A DNA stretch of 64,000 bases from an uncultured Dehalococcoidia bacterium (GTDB lineage Bacteria; Chloroflexota; Dehalococcoidia; Lucifugimonadales; UBA3495): contig OY282456.1 of the NCBI GenBank assembly GCA_958296225.1, positions 3,472,001 to 3,536,000 on the forward strand, in the 5' to 3' direction. The notes below the pieces were generated by a model. The model was not told the DNA's origin, searched no databases, and saw nothing but the letters and a program-made list of their open reading frames with translations. Shown in pieces: positions 41,206 through 50,288 of the stretch; the stretch's first letter is position 1, and each line of letters opens with the position of its first letter. A program made the position numbers and the translations under genes.

Positions 41206-43518
41206 ATGTTCGAACGGATTTTCATAACGTATCTGCGGCCGGCAATCCGCGCCCCGCTGTTACGCCACGCCCTGTTTGCGCTGTTCATCGCCGGCGTCCT
41301 GGCCTACGGCGCCGGGTTTGCCGCCTATATGCTGGCCCACTTTGACCTCATCAGCCTCATCCGCGACGCGAGCAACGATGACGCTTTCTACTATTTCCAA
41401 ATAGCCTATCATCTGGCGGACGGAAAGTTCTCCACCTTTGACGGCGGCATCACCCGCACCAACGGCTACCATCCTATCTGGATGTTTGCCATCACGCCGT
41501 TTTATTGGGTGTTTGACAAGGAAACGGCGCTGTTCGGCATCAAGGCTTTCGAGATTATGCTCGTTGCCGGGGCCGTTGCCTGTATCGCCGGGGCGGCCCG
41601 GCTGGCGCGGCTGCCCTGGGTTTTGCTGTTCGCTGCGCTGCCGCTGCTCTACCAAAACCGGCAGATGTTGTCTGGGATGGAAGCCGCCGCCGCGCTGTTT
41701 ATGCTGGGGCTGTTTATGCTGGCCTTGATGCTTTACGCACGGAATCCGGCCCGGTGGACCTGGCCGCTGGCCGCCGTTGCCTTTGCGCTGCCCTGGGTGC
41801 GGCTGGAGTACATCGCCATATCGCTGGCGGCGACAGTGGCGTTGTGCGTCGTTGAATGGTCGTGGCGGGAGCGGCCGGCCGGCGCGTCGTGGCGCGGCCT
41901 GATACTTTCTACCCCCCCCCCCCGTACACTAGTTCTAATTGGCAGCGCAGTCGCCGGCATCCTGGCCTACCTCCTCTATAACGGGCTGGTGTTCGGCGGC
42001 ATCGTGCCGGTGAGCGGCGCGACCAAAGCCGCCTGGTGGCAGTTCGAGTGGGAGCAGGCCGGCGGGTACAGTTTCACGCAGAACTTCCGGGATGCGTTGC
42101 AAGTTCCGGTCTTTGACTTTGAGCTGCTGATTGCGCTGGCGGTTTGCGCCGGCCTGCTGCCGGTCTGGTGGCTGGCCCGCCGTTCTCGTGATGAACGGGA
42201 CTGGCTGCTGCTGGCCTTTCTGGTGGGGGTGTTCGGCCTGGCCGCCGGCCATCTGGCAATGTTCGCGCACCGGGTACTTACGGTTCACCCTTACGCCGGG
42301 GTTTGGCCGCATTATTTCGTGCCGGCGTACTTGATGATGGCGCTGATTGTTCCCGTAAGCTGCTATGCCGGCATTTACTTCATCCGCCGTTGCATCGGGC
42401 CAAGATGGCGCCGCACGGCCAACCTGCTGGGCGTGGGCATCGTCGCGGCCGGCGCGGTTTTCCTGCTGACCCAGGCGGATTTCGCCGGGCCGTTCCGGGA
42501 TGTTGACGCCCACAGTGAGCGAGTTCCGGCCTACTCCTCGCGCATCAGTTTTTACGCCGGAACGCTGGCCGCCAATCGCCTGCTTACCGACGGCAGCGTG
42601 ATTGGCTCGTGGGATGCCGGCATCATCGGCTACTTCTCCCGTTTTCCGGTGGTCAACCTGGATGGGCTGGTCAATTCCTACGACTACTTTCGTGCGACTA
42701 ACCCGACTGCGGATAGTTACGCCGCCTGGCAGGACGGCAAGTTCAAGCCACTCTATCGGGAGTTGGGAATATCTCATTTAGCCAACCGCTCCAAAAACAT
42801 CAAGCATACTTTCGATAGCAACGTCTTTGAGAGCCGGGCGTTTGTTGAAATCTGGCCTAACTGGGATTTTAGACTCGGCTCCGTTGCGCCGTCGCAAGAT
42901 GCGGACACCGCTGCCCGGTTATGGCAAAGACTGGAACCCCACTTCGCCCACCAGTTGGACGGCATCGGGCTGATTGTGGACGGCCGGCTGGCGCAAGCGT
43001 TCGCCAAAGACTGTGCGCCGGGTGAGTTGATAATATGGTCATGGGCCGAACCGGAGCGTGCTACGGCCGCTAAATTCGTAATGAGTTTGCACCGGAGTCA
43101 AAGCGGGATATGCGGGGACGCCATCGCGCTGCCCCGCAACATGGGCCATCCGGTACAAGTTGAAAAATTGGTCGAACACAGCTCGCCGGCAATCCGCGCC
43201 AACTTTGACGTGCACCTCATAGGAAACCAGCTTATCTACGTAAAAGAGCAGTGCCGCCCGGATGACCTTGCGGCAACGTTCTTTCTCCACGTGTCCCCGC
43301 TTGACGCGAGCGACCTGCCCGACCAGCGCCAGCAACACGGCTTTGACAACCGGGACTTCACCTCCAATCGCATCATCAGGTTAGGTAGCAGGTGCTATGC
43401 AGAAATTCCGCTCCCGCAATACGACATAACCGAAATCAGAACCGGCCAGTACATACGGATGAATGGCGGCTATAAACACGTCTGGGAGGGGGAGTTCCCC
43501 TTTGCGCCCGGGCAATAA
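41206..43518 (+). CDS. GT-C-like membrane protein A with poly-C tract (frame open)
   Basis: The 770-residue protein has about ten membrane helices in residues 20-470, a DD motif in a loop (SNDDAFYYFQIAYHLADGKF, then TFDGGITRTNGYHPIW), and a long soluble C-terminal part containing GSWDAGIIGYFSRFPVVNL. These features match GT-C-type glycosyltransferases that use polyprenyl-phosphate sugars. A run of 12 C at 41912-41923 encodes Thr-Pro-Pro-Pro-Arg within a membrane-flanking loop. The last ~110 residues form a module shared with the next two genes. The start is uncertain: ATG 41206 or 41188 (weak ribosome sites). Confidence 0.82.
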   Translation: MFERIFITYLRPAIRAPLLRHALFALFIAGVLAYGAGFAAYMLAHFDLISLIRDASNDDAFYYFQIAYHLADGKFSTFDGGITRTNGYHPIWMFAITPFYWVFDKETALFGIKAFEIMLVAGAVACIAGAARLARLPWVLLFAALPLLYQNRQMLSGMEAAAALFMLGLFMLALMLYARNPARWTWPLAAVAFALPWVRLEYIAISLAATVALCVVEWSWRERPAGASWRGLILSTPPPRTLVLIGSAVAGILAYLLYNGLVFGGIVPVSGATKAAWWQFEWEQAGGYSFTQNFRDALQVPVFDFELLIALAVCAGLLPVWWLARRSRDERDWLLLAFLVGVFGLAAGHLAMFAHRVLTVHPYAGVWPHYFVPAYLMMALIVPVSCYAGIYFIRRCIGPRWRRTANLLGVGIVAAGAVFLLTQADFAGPFRDVDAHSERVPAYSSRISFYAGTLAANRLLTDGSVIGSWDAGIIGYFSRFPVVNLDGLVNSYDYFRATNPTADSYAAWQDGKFKPLYRELGISHLANRSKNIKHTFDSNVFESRAFVEIWPNWDFRLGSVAPSQDADTAARLWQRLEPHFAHQLDGIGLIVDGRLAQAFAKDCAPGELIIWSWAEPERATAAKFVMSLHRSQSGICGDAIALPRNMGHPVQVEKLVEHSSPAIRANFDVHLIGNQLIYVKEQCRPDDLAATFFLHVSPLDASDLPDQRQQHGFDNRDFTSNRIIRLGSRCYAEIPLPQYDITEIRTGQYIRMNGGYKHVWEGEFPFAPGQ
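41912..41923 (+). repeat. Poly-C tract (12 C) in gene A, in-frame state
   Basis: Twelve consecutive C between tcta and gtacactag. With 12 (or 9, or 15) C the full-length frame stays open. The same flanks and position occur in gene B with 10 C. Confidence 0.9.
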
Positions 43519-43539
43519 AGAACGCCGCAATAGCAGTGG

Positions 43540-43545
43540 TACAAT
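43540..43545 (+). promoter_or_regulatory. TACAAT -10-like box before gene C
   Basis: gtggTACAATagcc is 33 bases before the GTG start of gene C; no obvious -35 is seen. It suggests that gene C has its own promoter rather than depending on gene A. Confidence 0.4.
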
Positions 43546-43578
43546 AGCCGCCCCCGCAATTCTCCAAAGCGTTGCGCC

Positions 43579-45672
43579 GTGCAAACCTTACTTCCAGCCC
43601 ACCGCATCTATCTCATCGTTGCCCTCCTGCCCTGGCTGGCGCTGCTGGGCTGGCTGGCAGCGGTGTCGTGGTTTCTTACCGACGACGCCTATATCAGCTT
43701 TCGCTACGTCCGCAACCTGCTGGAGGGGCACGGCCTGGTTTTCAACGTTGGCGAGCGGGTTGAGGGCTACTCCAACTTCCTGTGGGTACTGGAACTGGCC
43801 GCCATTTGGGGCATCTTGGGCATCAAGCCGGAACACGCCGCGCCGTGGCTGTCGGTAATTTACACGGCGGCAACCATCGCCGCGCTGCTGTGGTGGGCGT
43901 GGCGCACGCCGTCGCTGCGCTGCCGAAGCTTGACGGCATGGATGGCCCTGGGGCTGGTGTGCAGCAGCGCAACTTTTGCCGTCTGGACGTCCGGCGGCGG
44001 ACTGGAAACCCGGCAGTTCACTTTCTTTGTCGTTCTGGCGGTGGTCTGCCTGGCCCTGTACCGCAACAACCAATGGGCCCTGCTGACGGCATCGCTGAGC
44101 CTGGCCGCCGCGTCCCTGACCCGCCCGGAGGGCCCCCTGATTGCGGTTTTGTGCTTCGGCTGGTTCGCCGTCCAGCGGATGCTTGACGCCGGCCGGCCCC
44201 GTCTTGACTGGCGGGAACTGGCTTTCCTGATTGCGCCCTTTGCAATCCTGATTGCCGGCCATTTCCTGTTCCGCTACGCCTACTACGGCGAATGGCTGCC
44301 CAACACCTACTACGCCAAGCACGTGCGCCCCTGGTACGAATCGGGATTCCGCTACCTGTGGGCGGCGGCGCTGGAAACGGGCCTGTACCTGTTGCTGCCG
44401 CTGGTCGCCGTCGCCTTGCGGGAACGCTGGCGGCAGTACCGGGATGGCGCTTGCGCCCTGATTTTGCTGATAATCGTCGTACACATGGCCTACGTAATGC
44501 GGATTGGCGGCGACCATTTTGAATACCGGCCGCTGGATTTCTACTGGCCGCTGCTGGCGCTGCCGGCCGCAGTGGGGATTGTGCATCTGGGCGGCCGGAT
44601 TGCGGACAGAATGCAACGCATCAGGGCAAGCGCACGGGTCAGGATACTGTCAAGCCCGCCGGCGTGGGCGCTGCTGCTGTTCGTGCCCGTCATTTTCTAC
44701 TCCAGCGCAATGCAGGCGGCCCTGCTGTTTGAGGGAGCCAAGATTGACGAACGCATCAAGCGAATTCATATCGAGCTTGGTGATGATAACGCCGGCTGGC
44801 TGCTGTCCGCGCCGGGGATGCCCGCGCTGGCGGCAATCTCCAACGACTTGCGCGCTAGTCTTGTCCGGCAGAACGTAGGTGATCGGTTCGTTGAGCATCG
44901 TGAATTCGCTGACCTCATGATTGCGAGGTGGCAGCCCTACGAGAATATGCAACGGGGGATAATTCCCGGCGATGCAGTAATGACGCGTGGTAGCATTGGC
45001 ATCCATTCCTATCACCTCCCGGAACTGACCGTCATTGACTCTATGGGTCTGACCGACGCGACGGTAGCGCGCAATCCGGTTACACGCCCCAACCGAGAGC
45101 GCCAAATGGCCCACGACCGTTTTCCACCTCCCGGCTATCTGGAGCAGCGTGGCGTTAATATCTATGTCCACCCCCCGGCGGACACAGTGGAGCAGGCGTT
45201 TTACCTGGGGAATTATGTGGCGCCGGTGGGGCCCAACCTCTGGATGCCCATTGAGTCCGACGACCATGAGTGGGTCAGCTCCGCTTTTGCCGGACGCGAC
45301 CTAATAGTGTCCAGCGATTACTTTGCGGAGTTGACCAGGGGCAACACGCCGGCAATTCGTTCCGATTTCGACGTCCACCTTGTGGAGAACCGGCTGATTT
45401 ACGTAAAGGAACAGTGCGGCCCGAACGACCTTGACGCCGCGTTTTTCCTCCACTTGCACCCGGTTGACGTGAACGACCTGCCCGACGACCGCAAGCAGTA
45501 CGGTTTTGACAACCGAGACTTCTACGAGGATCGTCTCATCAGACTGGCTAACACCTGCTGGGCCATAGTTCCGCTACCGGAATACGACGTCGCCGAAATC
45601 AGAACCGGCCAGTTTATAGAAGTGGATGGCGGCTATAAGCACATCTGGGAAGGGGAAATACGGCCGGAATGA
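43579..45672 (+). CDS. GT-C-like membrane protein C (AftB-like layout)
   Basis: The 697-residue protein starts at GTG 43579. It has about ten membrane helices; the first loop has DDAYISFRYVRNLLEGHGLV and ERVEGYSNFLW, the pattern of the arabinofuranosyltransferase/lipid-linked sugar GT-C group, different from genes A and B. It carries the same C-terminal module (about residues 588-697). It has no poly-C tract. It probably transfers a sugar from a polyprenyl-phosphate donor outside the cytoplasm; acceptor unknown. It lies between two near-copies A and B. Confidence 0.83.
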   Translation: MQTLLPAHRIYLIVALLPWLALLGWLAAVSWFLTDDAYISFRYVRNLLEGHGLVFNVGERVEGYSNFLWVLELAAIWGILGIKPEHAAPWLSVIYTAATIAALLWWAWRTPSLRCRSLTAWMALGLVCSSATFAVWTSGGGLETRQFTFFVVLAVVCLALYRNNQWALLTASLSLAAASLTRPEGPLIAVLCFGWFAVQRMLDAGRPRLDWRELAFLIAPFAILIAGHFLFRYAYYGEWLPNTYYAKHVRPWYESGFRYLWAAALETGLYLLLPLVAVALRERWRQYRDGACALILLIIVVHMAYVMRIGGDHFEYRPLDFYWPLLALPAAVGIVHLGGRIADRMQRIRASARVRILSSPPAWALLLFVPVIFYSSAMQAALLFEGAKIDERIKRIHIELGDDNAGWLLSAPGMPALAAISNDLRASLVRQNVGDRFVEHREFADLMIARWQPYENMQRGIIPGDAVMTRGSIGIHSYHLPELTVIDSMGLTDATVARNPVTRPNRERQMAHDRFPPPGYLEQRGVNIYVHPPADTVEQAFYLGNYVAPVGPNLWMPIESDDHEWVSSAFAGRDLIVSSDYFAELTRGNTPAIRSDFDVHLVENRLIYVKEQCGPNDLDAAFFLHLHPVDVNDLPDDRKQYGFDNRDFYEDRLIRLANTCWAIVPLPEYDVAEIRTGQFIEVDGGYKHIWEGEIRPE

Positions 45673-45797
45673 GCCGGTAATCTCCCCCTGCCAAAGCGGT
45701 TGCATCTGTTACGGGTCATAGCGCACAGTACCAGGCCGCCGCCCCGCCACAAGCGCGTTTTGCGTCGCCCCGGCGCGGTTATCCAGGAATCAGGCAG

Positions 45798-48099
45798 ATG
45801 ATAAACAAACGGTGGGTACACATAATGTGGGCCGGGTTGCAGACTGCCCCGCTGCGTCACGCCCTGTTCGCCCTGTTCATCACCGGCATCCTGGCCTACG
45901 GCGCCGGGTTTGCCGGCTATATGCTGGTCAAGTTTGACCTCATCAACATCATCCGCCGCGACGTAAGCTACGATGATGCTTACTACTATTTTCAGATAGC
46001 CTACCACTTGGCGGAGGGGAAATTTTCCACCTTTGACGGCGGCATCACCCGGACTAACGGCTACCATCCTTTGTGGCTGCTGCTCATTACGCCGTTTTAT
46101 TGGGTGTTTGACAAGGAAACGGCCCTGTTCGGCATCAAGGCTTTTGAGATTATGCTCGTTGCCGGGGGCGTTGCCTGTATCGCCGGGGCGGCGCGACTGG
46201 CGCGGCTGCCCTGGGTTTTGCTCTTTGCCACGCTGCCGCTGCTTTACGAGCATCGTGCCTTGTTGCGCGGGATGGAAGCCGCCGCCGCGCTGTTTATGCT
46301 GGGGCTGTTTTTCCTGGCCCTGATGCTCTACGCGCGCAATCCGGCCCGGTGGACCTGGCCACTGGCCATCGTCGCTTTCGCGCTGCCCTGGGTGCGGCTG
46401 GAGTACATCGCCATATCGTTGGCGGCGACGGCGGCGTTGTGCATCGCTGAGTGGTCGTGGCGGGAGCGGCCGGCCGGCGCAGCGTGGCGCAGCCTGATAC
46501 TTTCTACCCCCCCCCCGTACACTAGTTCTAATCAGCAGCGCCATTGCCGGCATCCTAGCCTACTTCCTCTATAACGGGCTGGTATTCGGCGGCATCCTGC
46601 CGGTGAGCGGCGCCACCAAAGCCGCTTGGTCGCAGTTCAAGTGGGCGAAAGAGGGCGGGTACAGTTTCACGCAAAACTTCCGGGACATATTGCAGGTTCC
46701 GGTCTTTGACTTTGAGCTGCTGGCTGCGCTGGCGGTTTGCGTCGGCCTGCTGCTGATCTGGTGGCTGGCCCGACGCACGCGAGATGAACGGGATTGGCTG
46801 CTGCTGGCCTTTCTGGTGGGCGTGTTCGGCCTGGCCGCCGGCCATCTGGCAATGTTCGCGCAAACCGTGCTGATGGTTCACCCGTCCGAGGGAATCTGGC
46901 CCCATTATTTCGTGCCGGCGTACCTGATGATGGCGCTGATTATTCCCGTAAGTTGCTACGCCGGCATTTACCTCATTCGTCGTTGGCTGGGGCCAAGCTG
47001 GCGCCGCACGGCCAGCCTGCTGAGCGTAGTCATCGTTGTCGCTGGCGCGGTTTTCCTGCTGGCCAGGGCAGATTGCGCCGGGCCGTTCCGGGATATTGAC
47101 GCCCGCAGTGAGCGAGGTCCGGCCCACTCCTGGCGCATCAGTTATTACACGGGAACGTTGGCCGCCAACCGCCTGCTTCCCGACGGCAGCGTGATTGGCT
47201 CGTGGGATGCCGGCATCATCGGCTACTTCTCCCGCTTTCCGGTGGTCAACCTGGATGGGCTGGTCAATTCCTACGACTACTTTCGCACGACTAACCCGAC
47301 TGCGGATAGCTACGCCACCTGGCAGGACGGCAAGTTCAAGCCACTCTATCGGCAGTTGGGAATATCTCATTTAGCCAACCGCTCCAAAAACATCTATAAT
47401 ACTTTTGATAGCAACATCTTTGAGAGCCGGGCATTTGTAGAAATCTGGCCTAACGGGAGTTTTAGACTCGGCTCCGTTGCGCCGTCGCAAGATTCGGACA
47501 CCGCTGCCCGGTTATGGCAAAGATTGGAACCCCACTTCGCCCGCCAGTCGGACGGCATCGGGCTGATTGTGGACGGCCGGCTGGCGCAAGCGTTCGCCAA
47601 AGACTGTGCGCCGGATAAGTTGATAATATGGTCATGGGCCGAACCGGAGCGTGCTACGGCCGCTAAATCCGTAACGAGTTGGCACCGGAGTCAAAGCGGG
47701 CTCTGCGGGGACGCCATCGAGCTGCCCCGCAACGCGGGCCAGGTACAAGTTGAGAAATTGGCCGGACACAGCCCGCCGGCAATCCGCGCCAAATTCGACG
47801 TGTACCTTATAGAAAACAGGCTCATCTACGCAAAGGAGCAGTGCCGTCAAGATGACCTTGAGGCAAGGTTCTTTCTCCACCTGGCCCCGGTTGACGTGAA
47901 CGACCTGCCCGACCAGCGCCAGCAGTACGGTTTTGACAACCTGGACTTCAACGGAGGCGATGTCATCCAATCCGGCAACACCTGCTGGGCCGAAGTTCCG
48001 CTCCCGGAATACGACATAACCGAAATCAGAACCGGCCAGTACCTACTGGTAGATGGCGATTTTAAGCACGTCTGGGAGGGGAAAATCCACCTGGATTGA
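45798..48099 (+). pseudogene. GT-C-like membrane protein B, frameshifted at poly-C tract
   Basis: This is a close paralogue of gene A (the same residues through most of the length). The frame from ATG 45798 runs to a stop at 46574 because the poly-C tract at 46507-46516 holds 10 C. If the tract had 9 or 12 C, the frame would continue without a stop to 48099, giving about 766 residues ending in the shared C-terminal module. The second part (46603-48099) remains open in that frame. It is therefore switched off, or phase-variable, rather than decayed: no other stop or frameshift is seen. Confidence 0.85.
46507..46516 (+). repeat. Poly-C tract (10 C) in gene B, out-of-frame state
   Basis: Ten C between tcta and gtacactag. 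The flanking sequence is the same as in gene A, so the two tracts are homologous. Ten C puts the downstream part out of frame. Confidence 0.9.
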
Positions 48100-48128
48100 G
48101 TGGTTCAAGGACGAATTTTCCATCAATC

Positions 48129-48181
48129 AATAGAATGGACGGCAATAGACAGGATGGACAGAAATAGACAGGATGGACGGG
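48129..48181 (+). repeat. Short tandem repeat of a gacaggatgga motif
   Basis: The unit aatagacaggatggac occurs about three times with small changes (the first copy is partial). A related gacaggatggacagga lies at about 29834-29850. The repeats lie between gene B and the MFS promoter. Confidence 0.65.
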
Positions 48182-48224
48182 ATGTAAACCGCACGGCGCG
48201 GGCGCCGACGCCGGGCCTGGCGTG

Positions 48225-48230
48225 TATAAT
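48225..48230 (+). promoter_or_regulatory. TATAAT box 6 bases before the MFS start codon
   Basis: gTGTATAATcggcggATG at 48222-48239: the ATG begins 7 bases after the last T of the box, where the transcript would begin. No ribosome site separates them. A leaderless mRNA is likely. Confidence 0.65.
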
Positions 48231-48236
48231 CGGCGG

Positions 48237-49520
48237 ATGCTTGGCCGCACCCCCATATTCCGGCGTCTGCACTACGGCTGGGTGGTGTTCGTGCTCTCTC
48301 TGGGCAACCTTACCGTTGAGGGCGGCACCAAGAACAGCGAGGCCGTCTATTTCAACGCGCTGAAAGACGCCTTTGGGCGCAGCGCCACCTACACGTCGGC
48401 GGTGTTTTCGCTGGCCGGGCTCATCGGGGCCATCTCGGCGCCGCTGCTGGGCATCCTGCTGGACCGCTGGGGGGCGCGGGCGCTGTTTCCGCTGGCCGGG
48501 CTGTGCATCCTGTTCGGCTGGTGGGCTTCCAGTTTCGCCACCGAATTATGGCAAATGTTCATCTTTTACGGCATCTTTGCCGGCGTCGGCCACACGGCCA
48601 TATCGTCATTCTCAATGACGGCCACGCTGGCGCCGTGGTTCCCGCAAACCCGCGGCCGGATGCTGGGGCTGGCCGACAGCGGCAATCCCATCGGACAGGC
48701 CATATTTGCGCCGCTGGCCGGCGTACTGACCGCCAACCTGGGCTGGCAATGGGCCTATCGCATCTTTGGCGTTATCTTCGCCGTGCTGATTGCGCTGCCC
48801 AACGGCCTGTTGCAGCGGCGCGCGCCGGAGGCTGTCGCCACGCCGCCCGCGTCAACCGGCCCAACGCCGCCGCCGCCGCCAACGGGGGCGCCCTCCCTGG
48901 GCGGCGCGGTCAGGGACCCGGCCATGTGGCTGCTGGTGTTGACCCGCATCGCCGGCTCCGTGGGCACGCAGATGATACGGGTGCATCTGGTTACGTTCTT
49001 CGTGCTGGCCGGCTACGGGGCCCAGACGGCGGCGAACACCCTGGGCGGCGTGGGGCTGGTCAGCCTGTTTGCCCGCCCGCTGGTGGGGCTGGCTACCGAC
49101 CGCTGGGGGCGGGAATCGGTGTACACCCTGGGGATGAGCATATCCGCCGGCGCAGTGCTGCTGGTGGTGTGGCTGGGCGACGGAGCGAGCTTCTGGCCCC
49201 TGGCCCTGTACGTGATGCTGGCCGGCGTTACCGACGGCATCAGCGGGCTAATCGTGGGGGCGAAAGCGGCCGACCTCTTCCCCGCCGAAACCCTGGGCGC
49301 GGTGATGGGCTTTGTGGAGATGGGGCGCGGCGCGGCGATATTCCTCGGCCCCATCCTGGGCGGCCTGTTGTTTGACACGCAGGGCGACTACGTGACGGCG
49401 TTCATACTGTCGGCCTCGCTGTCCGCCGGTTCCATTGGCACGATGTGGGCGGCGGACTTTATCGGGCGGCGACGGCGCTTTTACAGCGTTGACGCGCAGG
49501 ATGGACCGGGTTTTTGCTGA
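48237..49520 (+). CDS. MFS transporter
   Basis: The 427-residue inner-membrane protein has 12 hydrophobic segments and the layout of the major facilitator superfamily, with the loop DRWGARALFPLAG between helices 2 and 3 and a central basic loop (about residues 195-225, Pro/Thr-rich). The group resembles monocarboxylate/oxalate-type transporters, but substrate is unknown. The ATG at 48237 is chosen over a GTG at 48222 because the TATAAT box lies between them. Confidence 0.9.
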   Translation: MLGRTPIFRRLHYGWVVFVLSLGNLTVEGGTKNSEAVYFNALKDAFGRSATYTSAVFSLAGLIGAISAPLLGILLDRWGARALFPLAGLCILFGWWASSFATELWQMFIFYGIFAGVGHTAISSFSMTATLAPWFPQTRGRMLGLADSGNPIGQAIFAPLAGVLTANLGWQWAYRIFGVIFAVLIALPNGLLQRRAPEAVATPPASTGPTPPPPPTGAPSLGGAVRDPAMWLLVLTRIAGSVGTQMIRVHLVTFFVLAGYGAQTAANTLGGVGLVSLFARPLVGLATDRWGRESVYTLGMSISAGAVLLVVWLGDGASFWPLALYVMLAGVTDGISGLIVGAKAADLFPAETLGAVMGFVEMGRGAAIFLGPILGGLLFDTQGDYVTAFILSASLSAGSIGTMWAADFIGRRRRFYSVDAQDGPGFC

Positions 49521-49606
49521 TTGCCGGCAAAGTCCCCGCCATCCGGTACGGCAACGTAAAAAAGCCGGATTCCAGCCACCGGAATTGCCACGCGGCCCAG
49601 GCGCGG

Positions 49607-49640
49607 GGTAGCGTTCCGTTTCAGGTGGTTTGGTTGTTCC
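49607..49640 (+). repeat. 34-bp repeat, forward copy
   Basis: ggtagcgttccgtttcaggt leads the unit, which ends tggttgttcc. Its reverse complement at 50118-50151 matches at 29 of 34 positions. Confidence 0.8.
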
Positions 49641-50030
49641 TCTGAGGTAGTGGGCTGGGTTCACCGGCGATGCTCCTTGCTGGTTCAGGGGGTCGGGGTT
49701 CGGGTTCGGGCGGTTGGCGGGATGTGGTGTGCGAGCCAGAGGTTACCGGTCATTGTCAGCCCCACGGCCGGGGGATTTACGCAAAGTTTTGCTCCGATGG
49801 TTCGTGAACTACGCTTTAAGGGCGCAGCCACGCAGCGCGGTGGCAGTCGCTGTTGGCCGGTTAGACCGTTCTCGCGTAAGCATTGGACGAGGGGTCTCCA
49901 CGACGCCGGTATGCGATTTTGTGCTGACTGGCCGTTGACGACCGGTTGACCTCTGGCTGGACTGAGATTCACGTGATAGATTGCAGTATAGTACCGATGT
50001 TCGCGGTTGTCAAAGGGGGGTTGTCAGTGA

Positions 50031-50052
50031 GTAGCGTTCCGTTTCAGGTGGT
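50031..50052 (+). repeat. 22-base direct partial copy of the 34-bp repeat
   Basis: This stretch is identical to 49608-49629 (gtagcgttccgtttcaggtg plus gt). Confidence 0.85.
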
Positions 50053-50094
50053 CGAGGCTTTGCAAAGTCTGGGATGCCGCTCTTGCCGCTCCTG

Positions 50095-50114
50095 GATTCC
50101 CGCGAAAGCGGGAA
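50095..50114. repeat. Hairpin with attcccgc stem
   Basis: attcccgcgaaagcgggaat: an 8-bp perfect stem with a gaaa loop. This type of palindrome is a common interspersed element in bacterial genomes. Confidence 0.75.
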
Positions 50115-50117
50115 TGG

Positions 50118-50151
50118 GGAATAACCAAACCACCTAAATTGCAACGCTACC
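50118..50151 (-). repeat. 34-bp repeat, inverted copy
   Basis: Reverse-complement partner of 49607-49640, immediately after the attcccgc hairpin. Confidence 0.8.
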
Positions 50152-50165
50152 GGCGCGGCCGGCGC

Positions 50166-50194
50166 TTGACGTATCCGAACAAATAATCTATAAT
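50166..50194 (+). promoter_or_regulatory. Consensus sigma-70-type promoter before the zinc-ribbon gene
   Basis: TTGACG at 50166-50171 and TATAAT at 50189-50194 are 17 bases apart, the best -35/-10 match in the window. Transcription would start near 50201, about 88 bases before the zinc-ribbon GTG. Confidence 0.75.
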
Positions 50195-50288
50195 GGGCGC
50201 TGCTGCTCCCAAACTGATAGGAGGGCTGAACATTCCCGCCGGCGGTTGCCCATTGGGGCCACCCGCGCGGTTTGCCCAGGAGTTTGCG

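Larger units (their letters stand above)
49521..50165. other. 645-bp gene-poor region with repeats
   Basis: No convincing gene is found. It contains a 34-bp element in inverted orientation at its two ends (49607-49640 and 50118-50151), a further partial direct copy (50031-50052) and a hairpin with attcccgc stems (50095-50114). ORFs here are short and lack ribosome sites. It looks like a small non-autonomous repeat element. Confidence 0.5.

Noticed and set aside
41912..41940. Sequence cactagttcta after the poly-C tract resembles part of a cloning-vector polylinker
   Set aside because: The similarity is short, it occurs in both paralogues, and the protein frame continues through it into conserved membrane sequence, so vector contamination is unlikely.
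49685..49972. 95-codon minus ORF in the repeat region after the MFS gene
   Set aside because: It lacks start signals and domain similarity that I can see, and lies inside the inverted-repeat element.
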